Assembly (NCBI RefSeq): GCF_002165775.1
Contig: NZ_NDYP01000002.1
Span: 310,001 to 374,000, forward strand
Length of the DNA stretch: 64,000 nt
Direction of reading: 5' to 3'
From: Campylobacter concisus
GTDB taxonomy: Bacteria > Campylobacterota > Campylobacteria > Campylobacterales > Campylobacteraceae
Shown here: in pieces, positions 1 to 7,242 of the stretch
Numbering within the stretch: the first letter of the stretch is position 1
Layout: each line of letters begins with the position of its first letter
Notes under the pieces: model-generated
Told to the model about the DNA's origin: nothing
Databases searched by the model: none
Seen by the model: only the letters and a program-made list of their open reading frames with translations
Made by a program: the position numbers and the translations under genes

Positions 1-52
1 TAGTGATCTTGTCTTTGTTTAGATAGACCCTATCGTTTAGTTTTACGTACAT
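1..52 (-). CDS. Start of an unidentified gene, cut by the window edge
   Basis: An ATG (complement of 50-52) is preceded on the minus strand by a good ribosome site, GGGAG about 6 bases upstream. It opens a frame that begins MYVKLNDRVYLNKDK and runs off the left edge after 17 codons. It lies 27 bases downstream of the ModE-like gene on the same strand, so it is probably the third gene of an fdhD-modE operon. Too little is visible to name the product. Confidence 0.55.
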   Translation of the reverse strand, partial: MYVKLNDRVYLNKDKIT

Positions 53-79
53 TTTTTCTCCCTTAAATTTGATGTGGTT

Positions 80-847
80 TTATTTATTTTTATCGTTTGC
101 GTCGTCTTTGGTTGCGTCTTTTTTCTCGCCGTCTTTTTTCAAAAATAGCTCCTTAAAGCGCTTATCCGCAAAATCCTCGATGTCGTTTTGTAGCTGCCTG
201 TAGGCGTTTATGAGCTCGTGTGCGCGCTCATTTAGCGTAGTGCCGGCGTTCTCGCCGCCGCCTTGTTTGGTAGTGAAGAGCTCCTCTTTTAGATTTTTTT
301 GCAAAATTTGCAGATGATTCCAGCATTTTTTATAGTTCATGCCTAGGATTTCGGCGGCCTTTGAGATCGAGCCGACCTCGGCGATGACGTCTAGGACTTC
401 GGTTTTACCCTTGCCAAAGATAAGCTCGCCCTCGTCGTTTTCTATCCAAGTTTTGGTTTTTACTCTCATCTTTTTTCCTTTCTTCTCCTTAAAACATCCC
501 AGTTGGCAGTATTTTACGTCGATTTTATAGTCTTTTAACGTTGATCGGATCGTCTTTAGCCCCACGCCCGCAGCCGCGTCCCTAGCGTCTTTGCACAGGA
601 TTCTGCCCTTTTCATCGGTCATCTGCTTTAGCTGCGTCATCACGGTGTATTTGCCGCGTCCGTTTTCTAGCCCGCCAAATTGTCCCAGCTCGCAGTTGTC
701 GATCTTTACGCCCATTTTTTCAGCCTCGTCGCTAACCTCGCCGATCTCTACGCCTAGCTTTGCGGCGATCCTAAACGCCGCGCCGCAGTCTAGCCTGCCC
801 TTTGGATTTAACAGTTTTGTTATCAGTTCGCGGATTTGCTCACTCAT
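80..847 (-). CDS. modE: ModE-like molybdate-responsive transcription regulator with a duplicated N-terminal domain
   Basis: The 255-residue protein has a winged helix of the ModE/LysR N-terminal type at about residues 138-215: the segments GSISKAAEILGMNYKKCW and GGGENAGTTLNERAHELI are characteristic of ModE. ModE proteins sense molybdate or tungstate and control their transport and molybdoenzyme genes. No C-terminal molybdate-binding (TOBE/MopB) domain is present, as in shortened epsilonproteobacterial ModE proteins. Instead, the first 120 residues contain two copies of a roughly 40-residue unit (about 17-57 and 81-119). Each copy starts G-R-x-x-C and ends I-x-x-C-x-L-G-x-F, so Cys21/Cys52 and Cys85/Cys114 correspond. 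The tail from about residue 236 is Lys/Asp-rich and probably disordered. It overlaps fdhD upstream by 8 bases, so the two are co-translated. DNA-binding role is confident; the ligand is inferred. Confidence 0.8.
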   Translation of the reverse strand: MSEQIRELITKLLNPKGRLDCGAAFRIAAKLGVEIGEVSDEAEKMGVKIDNCELGQFGGLENGRGKYTVMTQLKQMTDEKGRILCKDARDAAAGVGLKTIRSTLKDYKIDVKYCQLGCFKEKKGKKMRVKTKTWIENDEGELIFGKGKTEVLDVIAEVGSISKAAEILGMNYKKCWNHLQILQKNLKEELFTTKQGGGENAGTTLNERAHELINAYRQLQNDIEDFADKRFKELFLKKDGEKKDATKDDANDKNK

Positions 848-1622
848 AGATTCTCTCTGCGCCGCTATACACGTTTATGTTTTCGCCGCGAGCAAAGCCG
901 CACAGCGTTAGGTTAAATTTACGCGCTATCACGACGCCAAGACTAGTCGGAGCCGTACGCGAGACGAGCACTGGGATGCCGTGCATGACGGCTTTTGCGA
1001 CCATTTCGGAGCTGAGCCTGCCGCTCACCATCAAAAACGAATTTTGCAGCTGCGCGCCGGCTAGTATAGCTTTGCCGACGGCTTTGTCTATGGTGTTATG
1101 CTGAGCGATATCCTCGCCGATGTAAAACTGCTCTCCGTTCACGAAAAGCTTAGCCGTATGCACGCAGCCCGTCATCTCGTAAAGCTCGCACTGCGTGTAA
1201 AACTGCCCCATCTGGCGCAAAATTTCGTCTTTGTTAAATTTGACGTCGGTCTTTACGGAGCGCGCCGCCATAGCCCCCGGGTCGATATTTGCCGTCGAGC
1301 TGCGTCCGCAGCCGCTGATTATCACCTTTTCCTCGTCAAACTGCTCGAGGCGCTTTTCGTTGATTTTAGCCTTTACCCGCACGCTTAAAGCGTCGCTTGA
1401 AAGCTCTATGCTCTCGATATCCTCAGGGCTTGCGATCAAATTTTCGCTGATGAGATAGCCAGCAGCTAGAGCCTCCTGATCGGTCGGAGTCGCCATGAGC
1501 GCGCCGAAACGCTTGCCGTTTATGTAGATCTCAAGCTTGATCTCGCGCACCAAAATATCATCAACGACGCTTTTTTGCGCGCCTTTAAATTTGGTGATTT
1601 GGGTCGTAAAAATAGGTTGCAT
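840..1622 (-). CDS. fdhD: FdhD, sulfurtransferase/chaperone for formate dehydrogenase
   Basis: At 260 residues this is typical FdhD length. FdhD passes sulfur from a cysteine desulfurase to the molybdenum cofactor of formate dehydrogenase and is required for its activity. Family landmarks seen are the early GALMATPTDQEALAAGYL segment, the ISGCGRSS loop with Cys105, and the conserved CVHTAKLF and GEDIAQHNTIDKAVG blocks. In E. coli FdhD the loop carries a C-x-x-C pair; here only the first cysteine is present (C-G-R-S). The start is ATG at 1622 with an AAGGA site. The gene heads the operon fdhD-modE-unknown. Its G+C content is visibly higher than that of the core genes in this window, with many GCG and GCC codons, suggesting replacement or acquisition from a higher-GC Campylobacter. 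Confidence 0.92.
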   Translation of the reverse strand: MQPIFTTQITKFKGAQKSVVDDILVREIKLEIYINGKRFGALMATPTDQEALAAGYLISENLIASPEDIESIELSSDALSVRVKAKINEKRLEQFDEEKVIISGCGRSSTANIDPGAMAARSVKTDVKFNKDEILRQMGQFYTQCELYEMTGCVHTAKLFVNGEQFYIGEDIAQHNTIDKAVGKAILAGAQLQNSFLMVSGRLSSEMVAKAVMHGIPVLVSRTAPTSLGVVIARKFNLTLCGFARGENINVYSGAERIYE

Positions 1623-1757
1623 GATTTTCCTTAATTTTTGCGAAATGATAGCTTGAAAATCTAAATTTAAGATTTGATTGTAGTGAAATCTTGCTTAAAT
1701 CAAGCAAAAACTTAAACGTATTTTAGCGCGTTTTTATCGGTATCTGATGATGATTTG

Positions 1758-1778
1758 TATATGCGAATTTAGCATATA
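1758..1778. promoter_or_regulatory. Inverted repeat upstream of fdhD, possible ModE operator
   Basis: TATATGC and GCATATA form a perfect 7-base dyad separated by 7 bases, about 136 bases upstream of the fdhD start. ModE operators in E. coli are TATATA-type inverted repeats with a short spacer, so this could bind the adjacent ModE-like protein. A second, smaller dyad (TTGCTT-N5-AAGCAA) lies at 1691-1707, closer to fdhD. Function is inferred from shape and neighbourhood only. Confidence 0.3.
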
Positions 1779-1932
1779 TCTTAAGATATTTTTGACCACG
1801 ATTTTATCATTATCTATTATTTGCATAAGAAATGAAGGAATAATAAAAAATAGCATAAGGCTAGAACGAGATCGCACATAACTTGCCGCATATGTAGGTT
1901 AAATCTTGAAAAATCATAAATATAATTTGCGG

Positions 1933-2088
1933 CCTGACGTAAGACCGAGAAGGAAATTTATATTATAGAGTCGAGTCAAAAAACTAATTTTGTCAAGCCG
2001 TATTTTACTGTTATATGGCCCGTGCATGACTCAAACACGCCGACCGTATATAAAAAGCCCTTAATTATATTCATTAAGGGCTTTTTAT
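1933..2088 (+). ncRNA. Possible small RNA of about 155 nt
   Basis: A perfect TATAAT box at 1921-1926 on the plus strand sits in an AT-rich setting suited to Campylobacter sigma70 promoters. About 155 bases downstream is a strong rho-independent-type hairpin ending in T5 (2052-2086). No credible reading frame lies between; a short frame from 2022 reads straight through the hairpins and looks non-coding. The segment is richer in GC than its surroundings (GCGGCC, GGCCCGTGC, CGCCGACC). A promoter, structured body and terminator in a gene-free region fit a small RNA. No known RNA family was recognised. Confidence 0.3.
2052..2088 (+). terminator. Strong hairpin with U tract
   Basis: A perfect 14-bp stem (2052-2065 with 2073-2086) closes a 7-base loop. 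It contains AAGCCC/GGGCTT and carries A5 on the left and T5 on the right, so it could terminate transcription in both directions. No annotated gene ends here, which suggests an unannotated transcript. Confidence 0.65.
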
Positions 2089-2091
2089 ATG

Positions 2092-2231
2092 AAAACTTAG
2101 ACATTTTGCCGATGAAAAATCATTTTCGAGCGATAAGGTTTCGTCTAAGTTTTTATATTTTTCTTTTGCCTAGACAAAGAAAAATATCGGCCGTCTGCCA
2201 AGACCTTACAGCAAACTCATTTGAGTTTGCT
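2092..2231. repeat. Cluster of three perfect inverted repeats
   Basis: Three perfect dyads follow each other within 140 bases. The first is an 11-bp stem, AAAACTTAGAC (2092-2102) with GTCTAAGTTTT (2143-2153), whose loop holds a smaller GAAAA/TTTTC hairpin. The second is a 12-bp stem, ATATTTTTCTTT (2155-2166) with its complement at 2176-2187. The third is a 22-base palindrome at 2210-2231 with arms AGCAAACTCA/TGAGTTTGCT. They lie directly after the terminator-like hairpin at 2052-2086. No reading frame is apparent across them. They may be a structured RNA, stacked terminators, or remains of a small mobile repeat. Confidence 0.5.
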
Positions 2232-2348
2232 AAGTAAGTACTAACATATTGTCTTATGTAAGGGTTGTTTATTCTTGATGTTTTGATAAATGATATTAAG
2301 TTCTAAGACTATACGATGGAATTAGAAGCGATTATTTTTTATTAAGTT

Positions 2349-2390
2349 AAAGTAAATTTTGGTTTATAGGGAAATTTACTTTTGTTTTTT
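2349..2390 (+). terminator. Hairpin with T tract in the non-coding region
   Basis: AAAGTAAATTT (2349-2359) and AAATTTACTTT (2372-2382) form a perfect 11-bp stem with a 12-base loop, followed by TGTTTTTTT. It is AT-rich and therefore weak, but it has the form of a terminator on the plus strand. The remaining bases to 2754 are very AT-rich; I see no gene, RNA or further strong repeat in them. Confidence 0.35.
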
Positions 2391-2754
2391 TATTTGGTAT
2401 TTTAGCGCAAATTTTAAAAAATTGAGATTTTGTTGGTTTTTATATAGCATAAATAAAGATTAAAGTAGAGATTGTTTTTTGAGCAAGAAATAAAAATCAA
2501 AAAGAAGAGTATTTTTGTGTGGGATTAAGATTATTTAATAAAACAAGCATCGTTATAATATAGCCGTATTTATTTTTGTAGACGTATTAAAAATCTCGAT
2601 TTTATCGTGTTAAAAATATATTTATACCATAACGATCTTATTTTTTCCAAATTACTAACAGTCGTATTTGCAAAAAAGCCCCGATTTGATAATCAACAAA
2701 GCTTAATATTTTCTTCTGTATTGACTTGAGTATTTGCTAGATAATTAATCTCAC

Positions 2755-3027
2755 TCAAACTATCGCCACTCTTTTACCGCAAGCTTTTATGTAGTTAAAG
2801 AATGTTTTATACTTGATATTATACGCTCCGCTTTCTATCCTAGCTACGGCTGATTGGGTTATGCCCATCCTTTTAGCTAGCTCGCTTTGAGTTAGCCCGG
2901 CTTCGCTTCTGGCGTCTATTAAAGCTTCTATGGCTTTATATTCGTCCTCTAACGCATCGTATTGCGCTTTAAATTCCGGATTTTTTAGCTCTTCTTTTAA
3001 AACTTCTCTAAAATTAACGGTTCCCAT
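2755..3027 (-). CDS. XRE-family antitoxin of a HigBA-type pair
   Basis: The 90-residue protein ends in a helix-turn-helix of the XRE/Cro type: GLTQSELAKRMGITQSAVARIESG at about residues 44-67 covers the recognition helix. Proteins of this size and layout are HigA-type antitoxins that bind the toxin and repress their own promoter. The N-terminal part (KNPEFKAQYDALEDEYKAIEALIDARSE) is the usual helical lead-in of this subfamily. It overlaps the upstream toxin gene by 14 bases in toxin-first order, which is typical of higBA rather than relBE. The antitoxin looks complete even though its toxin partner appears shortened. Nothing follows it for over 1 kb on this strand. Confidence 0.85.
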   Translation of the reverse strand: MGTVNFREVLKEELKNPEFKAQYDALEDEYKAIEALIDARSEAGLTQSELAKRMGITQSAVARIESGAYNIKYKTFFNYIKACGKRVAIV

Positions 3028-3259
3028 CTTTAAACTCCCTTAATCTTTGTTCCGCCAAATTTAGTATGCTTTTTTGCGTTTTTTGCGTTTTTTTGACAAA
3101 AGTTAGCAGGATTATTATTCTTTTGCCGATTTCATAACAATATATGCTTTTAGCTATACCTTCATCCGACTTTATACGTATCTCAAATAGTCCGTCATTT
3201 AGGCTTTTGGTGTACGGCTCCCCTAAGGTATTACCCCTAGCCTCTAAGAGCTCGAACAT
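3014..3259 (-). CDS. HigB/Gp49-like toxin, probably N-terminally truncated
   Basis: The 81-residue frame contains the core and C-terminus of the phage Gp49-like/HigB RNase toxin family: GEPYTKSLNDGLFEIRIKSDEGIAKSIYCYEIGKRIIILLTFVKKTQKT and the ending helix AEQRLREFK (shown here as consecutive landmarks). Family members are usually 100-115 residues, with about 30 residues before the MFELLEARG segment. Those residues are absent: the in-frame extension upstream of the ATG reads only about a dozen unrelated codons to a TAG. No Shine-Dalgarno stands at a good distance from the ATG. The truncation point, near 3260-3270, lies against a second gene remnant that reads in the opposite direction, which suggests a deletion junction. 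The toxin may be inactive. Confidence 0.65.
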   Translation of the reverse strand: MFELLEARGNTLGEPYTKSLNDGLFEIRIKSDEGIAKSIYCYEIGKRIIILLTFVKKTQKTQKSILNLAEQRLREFKDGNR

Positions 3260-3279
3260 TTTATAACCTCTTTGCCTGA

Positions 3280-3402
3280 GACCGGCTTGTGTATTCTAAG
3301 TATCCTATTATTTCACAGCCACAAGGAAGCAATCTTAACTTGATAGAACTATCCAAAGAATATAAGGCACTTTTACGTGATAAAAATGGAGCAAAAAAAT
3401 GA
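3280..3402 (+). pseudogene. 3' remnant of the gene that preceded hsdR
   Basis: An open frame of 40 codons without its own start runs into a TGA at 3400-3402 that overlaps the hsdR ATG as ATGA. Its end reads NLIELSKEYKALLRDKNGAKK, a charged helical tail like that of a real C-terminus. It carries the hsdR ribosome site (GGAG at 3388-3391). Translational coupling with hsdR indicates it was the last part of an upstream type I restriction operon gene, perhaps hsdS, hsdM or an inserted accessory gene. The 5' part is missing and the sequence changes to the truncated toxin at about 3260-3280. The parent family could not be recognised. Confidence 0.45.
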
Positions 3403-6400
3403 CCCCAGATACTTCAGAAAATAAGATCCAGCAAAACAGCATAAATTTACTTCAAAGCTCGGGCTATAAATTTATAAGCAGGGAGGAAAATTTAAGGCTT
3501 CGTGGCGGTAAATCAAGCGAGGTTTTGTTTAGGGAAATTTTGATCAAAAAGCTTGGCGAGATAAATGGCTACGAGTATAAGGGCAAGCGATATAAATTTA
3601 GCCAAAGTAACATTTTAAAGGCGGTCGATGAGCTAGCTGGGGTATCTTTAAACGAAGGGCTAATGGTCGCAAACGAAAGGATCACAAATTTACTCTTGCT
3701 TGGAACCAGTTTAGAAGAAAATTTAGAAGATGGGACGAGGAGGAGCTTTTCTTTTAAATTTATAGACTTTGAAAATTTACAAAACAATGATTTTTATGCA
3801 ACGGAAGAATTTGAAGTAAGCAGAGTAAGCCAGAGCGATGTGCAAAAGCACAGAAGGCCTGATATTGTGCTTTTTATAAACGGTATACCAATAGTCGTGA
3901 TCGAGCTTAAAAAATCAAGCGTAAGCTTTGAAAACGGCATAAAACAGCTTGAAAAAGAGCAGGGCAAAGATGAGATAGCGCATCTTTTTAAATACATCCA
4001 GCTAACCATCGCAGCAAATGGAAGCGGGGCAAGATACGGCACTACTGGAACGCCGTTTAAATTTTATAGCGTGTGGAAAGAGCAGAACGAAGCAAAAGCA
4101 AAAGAGAGCCTAAAGAGCGTGATAAATAGTAGAGAGGTGAGTGCGCTTGATATGACGCTCTTTGCGCTACTATCTAAAGATAGACTGCTAAGGCTAGTTA
4201 GGCACTATATAGTGTTTGATAAGAAAATGAAAAAGGTTTGCCGCTATCAGCAGTTTTTCGCTATCGAGGAGACACTAAAGAGGGTATCGGCGAAAAAAGA
4301 CGGAGCAAGAGTGGGCGGACTCATCTGGCACACGCAAGGAAGTGGCAAGTCGCTCACGATGGTGATGCTAACAAAGCTTTTAAAGCAAATTTACATAAAC
4401 TCAAAGATCATCGTAGTAACTGACAGGATAGATCTAGATGGGCAGATACACGAGACCTTTGAAAACACGGACGTAAAAGCAGGGCGAGCAAGTAGCGGAA
4501 GCGATCTGGTAGAAAAGCTTCAAAGCGGCATTAGCGTGATAACTACGCTCGTGCATAAATTTGAAAAGGTAAAAAACCAAAAGGTAGCGGTAAGAGACGG
4601 CGATATATTTGTGCTAGTAGATGAGAGCCACCGCACGCAAGGCGGCGATCTGCATAAGGCTATGAAAAAGGCGTTGCCTCTTGCTTGTTATATAGGATTT
4701 ACTGGCACGCCACTTTTAAAACGCGAGAAAAACAGCTTTGCCAAATTTGGCGGAGAAATACATAGATACACGATAGATGATGCGGTAAAAGACGGAGCCG
4801 TGTTGCCGCTACTTTACGAGGGGCGATACGTCGGTCAAGAGGTGCTAGACTCTGATGGGCTAACTAGGAAATTTGATCTCATATCAAAAGAGTTAAGCGA
4901 TGAGGCTAAAAGAGACTTGCAACAAAAGTGGGCGAGGTTTGAGCGTGTGGCTTCGAGTGAGCAAAGGCTAGAGCTCATAGCGGTTGATATAAATGAGCAT
5001 TTTAAAAAGAGTTTAAAGATGGCAAAAGGCGGCTTTAAAGCGATGTTAGCTACGCAAAGAAAATACGACGCCATAAAATATCATCAAATTTTTGAAGAAT
5101 TTGCAGAGTTGCGGAGTGCCTACGTGATATCAAGCAACGAGCACGAGGAGCTTGAGGGCGGGCACAAAGAGTACGTCGCAAAGGCGTGGCAAGAGACTAT
5201 AAAAGAGTACGGCAGCGAAGAGGCGTATCTAAAGTACGTAAAAGACGAATTTGTTAACGGCGACGAAATAGATTTGCTTATCGTCGTGGATAAGCTTTTG
5301 ACGGGATTTGACGCGCCAAGAGCAAGCACGCTTTATATAGATAAGCAGCTAAAAGAGCATAATCTGCTTCAAGCAATAGCTAGAGTAAATAGGCTTTATG
5401 ACGGAAAAGATTATGGCTACATTATTGATTATAGAGGGCTTTTAGGCGAGCTTGATGAGGCGCTTACTAGCTATGCGTCGCTAAGTGGCTTTGACCCGGA
5501 GGATCTAACTGGGGCCGTGATAGACGTAAGAAGTGAGATCGTAAAGGCTAAGACCTACTATACTCATTTAGACGGGCTTTTTAGCGATGTCAAATTTAAA
5601 GACGACTTGGAGAGTTATGTGGCAGTTTTAGAGGATGTGCAAAAAAGAGACGACTTTAAAGAGTGGCTGTCGCAGTTTGCTAGAGCTTTTAAACTAGCGC
5701 TTTCGAGTGAGAAAATTTGCGATATCTTAAGCGAAGAGGAGATAAAAGCTTATAAGCAAAGGGTTAAATTTTATAACGAGCTAAGAAAGGCGGTGCAGCT
5801 AAGGTATCATGAGGCTTGCGACTTTGGCAAATACGAAGCACAGATGCAAAAGTTGCTTGATACTTATGTGAGCGCAAAAGAGGTCAATGAGCTTACAAAA
5901 CTCGTGAATATCTTTGAGACGGAATTTGATGATGAGGTGCAAAGAGTCGAAGGTAAAAATGCAAAAGCCGATACGATAATCAGCGCCGTAAGTGCGGTGG
6001 TAAAAGAAAAAATGGAGTCAAATCCAGCGTTTTATAAATCAATAGCCAAACAGATACAAGACGTCATCGACGAGTATAAGGCTAAAAGACTTAGCGAAGA
6101 AGAAAAACTTGCCAAAGCAAAACAGCTAAAAGATCTGATAACAGGAGCTTTAAAACCAAACGAAGATAGATATCCAAAAGAGTTTAACGGCAAGGAAATT
6201 TTGTTTGCCATTTATGATAATTTGCTTGACATTTTAGGCAATGTGGAGCTTGCAGATATAGAGACGGTCGCTAAAAATTTGAGTATGAAATTTTATGAAA
6301 TTTACGAGCAGGCCTCAAAGAAACCAGAATGGCACAAAAATATGGACGTGGAAAACGAGATAACAAGCGCGATGGAAGACGCTCTTTGGGATGTCGAGGA

Positions 6401-6482
6401 CGAATACGGCGTATCTATCGATGATAAAGAGAAAATTTATCAAACTATCCGTGGTATAGGGATAAGCTTTTATGCAAAGTGA
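3399..6482 (+). CDS. hsdR: Type I restriction enzyme R subunit (HsdR)
   Basis: The 1027-residue protein is the ATP-dependent translocase/endonuclease subunit of a type I restriction system. The N-terminal nuclease domain has the PD-(D/E)xK site: PD at residues 154-155 and E-L-K at 169-171. The helicase core has Walker A HTQGSGKS (311-318), the DESH box (408-411), FTGTP (about 434-438) and motif VI QAIARVNRLYDG near residue 660. A long helical C-terminal region, which normally docks on the methylase, follows. Length is normal and no frameshift is visible. HsdR is active only with HsdM and HsdS, neither of which is in this window; upstream only a remnant remains. It overlaps the downstream metallopeptidase gene by 11 bases, a pairing often seen in type I loci. 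Confidence 0.95.
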   Translation: MTPDTSENKIQQNSINLLQSSGYKFISREENLRLRGGKSSEVLFREILIKKLGEINGYEYKGKRYKFSQSNILKAVDELAGVSLNEGLMVANERITNLLLLGTSLEENLEDGTRRSFSFKFIDFENLQNNDFYATEEFEVSRVSQSDVQKHRRPDIVLFINGIPIVVIELKKSSVSFENGIKQLEKEQGKDEIAHLFKYIQLTIAANGSGARYGTTGTPFKFYSVWKEQNEAKAKESLKSVINSREVSALDMTLFALLSKDRLLRLVRHYIVFDKKMKKVCRYQQFFAIEETLKRVSAKKDGARVGGLIWHTQGSGKSLTMVMLTKLLKQIYINSKIIVVTDRIDLDGQIHETFENTDVKAGRASSGSDLVEKLQSGISVITTLVHKFEKVKNQKVAVRDGDIFVLVDESHRTQGGDLHKAMKKALPLACYIGFTGTPLLKREKNSFAKFGGEIHRYTIDDAVKDGAVLPLLYEGRYVGQEVLDSDGLTRKFDLISKELSDEAKRDLQQKWARFERVASSEQRLELIAVDINEHFKKSLKMAKGGFKAMLATQRKYDAIKYHQIFEEFAELRSAYVISSNEHEELEGGHKEYVAKAWQETIKEYGSEEAYLKYVKDEFVNGDEIDLLIVVDKLLTGFDAPRASTLYIDKQLKEHNLLQAIARVNRLYDGKDYGYIIDYRGLLGELDEALTSYASLSGFDPEDLTGAVIDVRSEIVKAKTYYTHLDGLFSDVKFKDDLESYVAVLEDVQKRDDFKEWLSQFARAFKLALSSEKICDILSEEEIKAYKQRVKFYNELRKAVQLRYHEACDFGKYEAQMQKLLDTYVSAKEVNELTKLVNIFETEFDDEVQRVEGKNAKADTIISAVSAVVKEKMESNPAFYKSIAKQIQDVIDEYKAKRLSEEEKLAKAKQLKDLITGALKPNEDRYPKEFNGKEILFAIYDNLLDILGNVELADIETVAKNLSMKFYEIYEQASKKPEWHKNMDVENEITSAMEDALWDVEDEYGVSIDDKEKIYQTIRGIGISFYAK

Positions 6483-7131
6483 CGTAAAAATCATCAAAAA
6501 AGATGTAAAAAATATCACTTTAAAAGTTAGGCCAAACGGCGAAGCGATACTAACTGCGCCAAATTCGGCAAACGATGAGCATATAAAATTTATCATGCAA
6601 AAAAGAGCCCAGTGGATATCGCAAAAACGGGCGTTTTTTGCTTCGTTTAAGACGCCGCAAAAAGAGTATGTAAGCGGCGAAGATTTTAGCTATCTTGGAC
6701 GAAGCTACCGGCTAAAAGTGGTGCAATCTAAGGAGGAGCGCGTAAAGATACAAAGAGGTTATCTGGAGCTATTTGTAAAAGATAAAAGCGACCTAAAGCG
6801 AAAAGAAAATTTGATTTATGGGTGGTACTATGAAAAGGCGACGTTATATTTTTTTAACATCTTGCAAGAGTTTAACAAGATAGTAAAGCAAGATATCAAA
6901 AGCGTAAAAATAAGACAGATGAAAACAAGATGGGGGAGCTGCAATCCGTATAAATCATATATAAATTTAAACATAGAGCTTATAAAAAAACCAAAAGCAT
7001 GTATCGAATATGTTGTATTTCACGAGCTTGCTCACCTGCTCTATCCAAATCACTCAAAGAAATTTTATGACTATCTAACGCTTTATATGCCTGACTGGCA
7101 AAAACGCAAGGAAATTTTAGAAAGAGTTTAG
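6472..7131 (+). CDS. YgjP/SprT-like zinc metallopeptidase (DUF45)
   Basis: The 219-residue protein matches the YgjP-like metal-dependent hydrolase family. The signature WGSC precedes a run ending in HELAH (residues 184-188), followed by N-H-S-K-K-F; the two histidines of HELAH and the later histidine would bind zinc. The N-terminal half is the beta-rich region typical of the family. The gene overlaps the end of hsdR by 11 bases and is therefore co-translated with it. Such peptidases are frequent companions of type I restriction R genes, but their role there is not established. Start ATG at 6472 is the only one that keeps the family N-terminus. It ends the accessory block; a tRNA gene follows on the other strand. 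Confidence 0.88.
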   Translation: MQSDVKIIKKDVKNITLKVRPNGEAILTAPNSANDEHIKFIMQKRAQWISQKRAFFASFKTPQKEYVSGEDFSYLGRSYRLKVVQSKEERVKIQRGYLELFVKDKSDLKRKENLIYGWYYEKATLYFFNILQEFNKIVKQDIKSVKIRQMKTRWGSCNPYKSYINLNIELIKKPKACIEYVVFHELAHLLYPNHSKKFYDYLTLYMPDWQKRKEILERV

Positions 7132-7242
7132 AAAATTTGGCTTAAATTTTGGACTATTAAACATTTTTGTATTTTAAAAATATTTTAAAACCTAAGGAAA
7201 AGTGATAAAAAATTTTTAATTTTTTAGTGTTGATAAAGTAGG

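Noticed and set aside
591-1458. Several plus-strand open frames opposite fdhD and modE
   Set aside because: They are shadows of high-GC genes on the other strand and have no domain, operon or ribosome-site support.
2022-2237. 71-codon plus-strand frame in the non-coding region
   Set aside because: It runs straight through several perfect hairpins and has no ribosome site or protein-like pattern.
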